From NCBI GenBank assembly GCA_003249225.1, contig QKJQ01000018.1, forward strand, positions 1 through 64,000: DNA of 64,000 bases, given 5' to 3'. The stretch comes from Clostridia bacterium. GTDB lineage: Bacteria > Bacillota > Clostridia > Lachnospirales > Lachnospiraceae. Made by a program: the position numbers and the translations under genes. The notes below the pieces were generated by a model. It was not told where the DNA came from. It searched no databases and was given only the letters and a program-made list of their open reading frames with translations. Below, piece after piece: positions 62,068 through 64,000 of this stretch; position 1 is the first letter of the stretch, and the number at the start of each line of letters is the position of its first letter.

Positions 62068-63804
62068 ATGAAGAAAAAACTTATTACCACCATGTTAGTT
62101 CTTGCTATGGTCGCTGCCATGTTCACAGGCTGCGGAAACAACACCGGAAATTCGACCGATACCGGCAGCAGCGCTACTGCTGCACCAACTGGTACCAATG
62201 CGGGTACAAGCAGTGACACAACAGGAAGCACCGATGCTTCCACAGGAACGACCGATTCTACAGACAACACAGCAACAGGAGATACAACCGGCACGACTGA
62301 TACAGCAAATGCTGCTATGTATGGCGGCACACTGGTCGTTGGACAGACAGCTGAGCCGATCACATTGAATCCGGACGGAACCAATGACAACGGCAACCTT
62401 TTTATCATTAACAATGTATTCAACAAGCTGTTAAAGATCAATAATCAGAGTGAAATACTTCCGGATCTTGCGCAGACATATGAAATCAGTGAAGACGGAC
62501 TTACCTATACCTTTCATCTGTATGAAAATGTAACCTTCCATGATGGGGTTGCCATGACATCGGATGATGTCATCTTTACCTTTGATGAAATCATTGCACA
62601 GGGCGGACGTGCAGCTGAAAAATTTAATACCAATATTGTATCGATTACAGCAACGGATGATTATACCGTAGTGTTCCAGCTTGAACAGCCGGATGCAAGC
62701 TTCTTAAGCAAAGTGGCATACGACGGATGTATGATCCTTCCAAGACACATCTACGAGGGAAAAGATTTCCTTAGCGCAGATGCACTCCAGGATCCGGTCG
62801 GCACAGGACCTTTTGTATGGTCTGACTGGACAAAGGGAAGCAGTATTACTTTGGTAAAAAATGAGAACTATTTTATGGGACCGGACGTTCCATACCTTGA
62901 TAAAGTTCAGTTTACTTTCATCAGTGATGGTGATACAGCAGTTCAGGCTTTCCTTAATGGTGAGATCGATGTACTTGGCGGTATTACACCTACCGATACC
63001 AGCGTAATCTATGACAATCCGGAAGTGGCAAAAGATGTTGTTATGTATGCATCACGTTTTCTTCTTGGCTTCAACATGAATGTTGCACCATTTGACAATC
63101 TTGAAGTAAGAAAAGCATTTGCCTATGCTATGAATGCGGATGAACTGATCAGTAAAGCAATCAAAGAACAGGGCTTAAAGACAAACACATACATCTCTCC
63201 TTTGTTCAATTGGGCGGTAAATTATAACGAAGATGCAGCAACACTGTCCTATGACCAGGCAAAAGCCATTGAATGTCTTGAAAATGCGGGACTTACAAAG
63301 AATGCGGATGGCTATTATATGGACTTAACACTGGATACCTTCAACTATGCACCGTTTACAGATCTTGCTCTTGTATTCCAGTATGAAATGGCACAGGTAG
63401 GCATTAATGTTACGATCAATATGCTTGAGTGGGCAGCCTGGGATGAAAAAGTATGCCAGAATAAGGATTATACGATTACACTGACAAGCGCATACCAGGG
63501 ACCGGATGTCAGCGCACTTGCGACGTCAATCGTTACAGATCAGTACAACAATTACTATGGTTATTCCAACAGTGAAGTTGACCAGTTAATGGCAGATGCT
63601 TTAACGGCAAAAACAATGGATGAACAGGCAGCAATCTATGGACGTGTTCAGGAGATTCTTGCAGCGGATATACCTTATGTACCATTCTCTGAATGGGTTG
63701 GATACTTTACCTACAAAGCATATCTTATGGGAATGCCTTCTTCTTCCGACATAGTTGATTACTGCTCCAATGGTGAATATACCTACGTATACTTCACAGA
63801 ATAA
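62068..63804 (+). CDS. Peptide-binding lipoprotein (solute-binding protein family 5)
   Basis: 578 residues. Signal peptide with lipobox FTGC, lipidation at Cys22. A Ser/Thr/Asp/Gly tether follows (about 25-82, rich in TDTGSS and TGTTD units). The family 5 binding domain starts at YGGTLVVGQTAEPITLNPDG, with FTFDEIIAQGG and RKAFAYAMNADELI typical of DppA/OppA/NikA. Delivers ligand to the two permeases. AGAGAGGACG precedes the ATG. The tether has the same character as that of the sugar-binding protein at 33 kb. Confidence 0.92.
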   Translation: MKKKLITTMLVLAMVAAMFTGCGNNTGNSTDTGSSATAAPTGTNAGTSSDTTGSTDASTGTTDSTDNTATGDTTGTTDTANAAMYGGTLVVGQTAEPITLNPDGTNDNGNLFIINNVFNKLLKINNQSEILPDLAQTYEISEDGLTYTFHLYENVTFHDGVAMTSDDVIFTFDEIIAQGGRAAEKFNTNIVSITATDDYTVVFQLEQPDASFLSKVAYDGCMILPRHIYEGKDFLSADALQDPVGTGPFVWSDWTKGSSITLVKNENYFMGPDVPYLDKVQFTFISDGDTAVQAFLNGEIDVLGGITPTDTSVIYDNPEVAKDVVMYASRFLLGFNMNVAPFDNLEVRKAFAYAMNADELISKAIKEQGLKTNTYISPLFNWAVNYNEDAATLSYDQAKAIECLENAGLTKNADGYYMDLTLDTFNYAPFTDLALVFQYEMAQVGINVTINMLEWAAWDEKVCQNKDYTITLTSAYQGPDVSALATSIVTDQYNNYYGYSNSEVDQLMADALTAKTMDEQAAIYGRVQEILAADIPYVPFSEWVGYFTYKAYLMGMPSSSDIVDYCSNGEYTYVYFTE

Positions 63805-63852
63805 GGTAACAGGACAAATTCAGGAAGTAAATAAATATTACAGGGAGCTTTT

Positions 63853-64000
63853 ATGAATATTGAAGAAATATTACAAAATGTTCCGGAGTATCAGGAGTTC
63901 TATACAGTAAATGAACTGGATGAGGCTGCAATGAAAATTGCGGCCTCCTATCCAAAACAAGCTGCCTTAACCTCCATTGGAAGGTCCGGGAACGGACATG
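63853..64000 (+). CDS. M14-like carboxypeptidase or deacylase (N-terminal part, cut by window end)
   Basis: 49 residues are visible: NIEEILQNVPEYQEFYTVNE, then TSIGRSGNGH at the edge. The phrase IGxSxxGxx is the start of the M14 zinc carboxypeptidase domain, just before the first zinc motif. CAGGGAGC precedes the ATG. As the last visible gene of a peptide importer operon, a peptidase fits. The catalytic part is outside the window, so this call is tentative. Confidence 0.5.
   Translation, partial: MNIEEILQNVPEYQEFYTVNELDEAAMKIAASYPKQAALTSIGRSGNGH

Noticed and set aside
1..64000. tRNA or rRNA genes, IS transposases, phage or integrase genes
   Set aside because: Looked for on both strands by eye; no cloverleaf with a conserved TTCGAATC-type arm, no rRNA blocks and no DDE or tyrosine recombinase proteins were found.

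Overview
The window reads as chromosomal DNA of a Gram-positive, low to medium GC anaerobe of the Clostridia, most like the Lachnospiraceae. Pointers are strong AGGAGG-type ribosome binding sites, YesM/YesN two-component signalling beside an LplB/YtcP-type sugar importer, an LPXTG wall protein, an SLH-domain protein, PucR regulation and a FlxA-like gene behind a sigma-28-like promoter. No rRNA, tRNA, CRISPR array or intact transposase was found. The genus is not determined.

1-7.3 kb is AT-rich cell-surface glycan DNA: two family-2 glycosyltransferases, a HAD phosphatase/phosphomutase, an ABC exporter or flippase, a DegT-type sugar aminotransferase, a GNAT acetyltransferase and a WbqC-family protein. 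It converges on a minus-strand operon (11.9-7.3 kb) with rmlA, rmlB, rmlD and rmlC (dTDP-L-rhamnose). That operon ends in a divergent Leu/Phe-tRNA-protein transferase homologue which lacks residues used by the E. coli enzyme. Its promoter has a 19-bp spacer filled by a palindrome, the architecture of MerR-type promoters, and the gene just upstream is a MerR-methyltransferase fusion.

13-24 kb holds an unknown protein, an LPXTG protein, a two-HD-domain protein (HD-GYP), a Na/Pi cotransporter with PhoU-like tail, an acyltransferase-like protein, and nrdA-nrdB (class Ia ribonucleotide reductase). The nrd genes sit behind an NrdR-like box and a structured leader.

24-40 kb looks like one carbohydrate-use region. 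A minus-strand operon carries YesM, YesN, a metallophosphoesterase, a small unknown protein, a PHP phosphoesterase and a large unknown protein. It is divergent from an ABC importer (permease, lipoprotein, permease), followed by a PfkB kinase, a GH4 glycosidase and a UROD-superfamily enzyme. The substrate is unknown.

40-46 kb holds a FlxA-like coiled-coil protein, an SLH-anchored M30-like metallopeptidase, a ketopantoate-reductase-like protein and an SDR. 46.5-50 kb is an AT-rich cassette: a frameshifted HTH-TPR regulator, an ABC exporter, the remnant of a small protein and a membrane-anchored protein. It resembles a decayed peptide signalling or bacteriocin locus.

50-55 kb has a YtcJ-like amidohydrolase, an iron alcohol dehydrogenase and a class III aminotransferase. 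55.5-64 kb has a small anchored protein, a PucR regulator and a dpp/opp-type peptide importer with all five subunits, followed by the start of an M14-like carboxypeptidase. The importer operon has an intrinsic terminator in its leader, suggesting attenuation.
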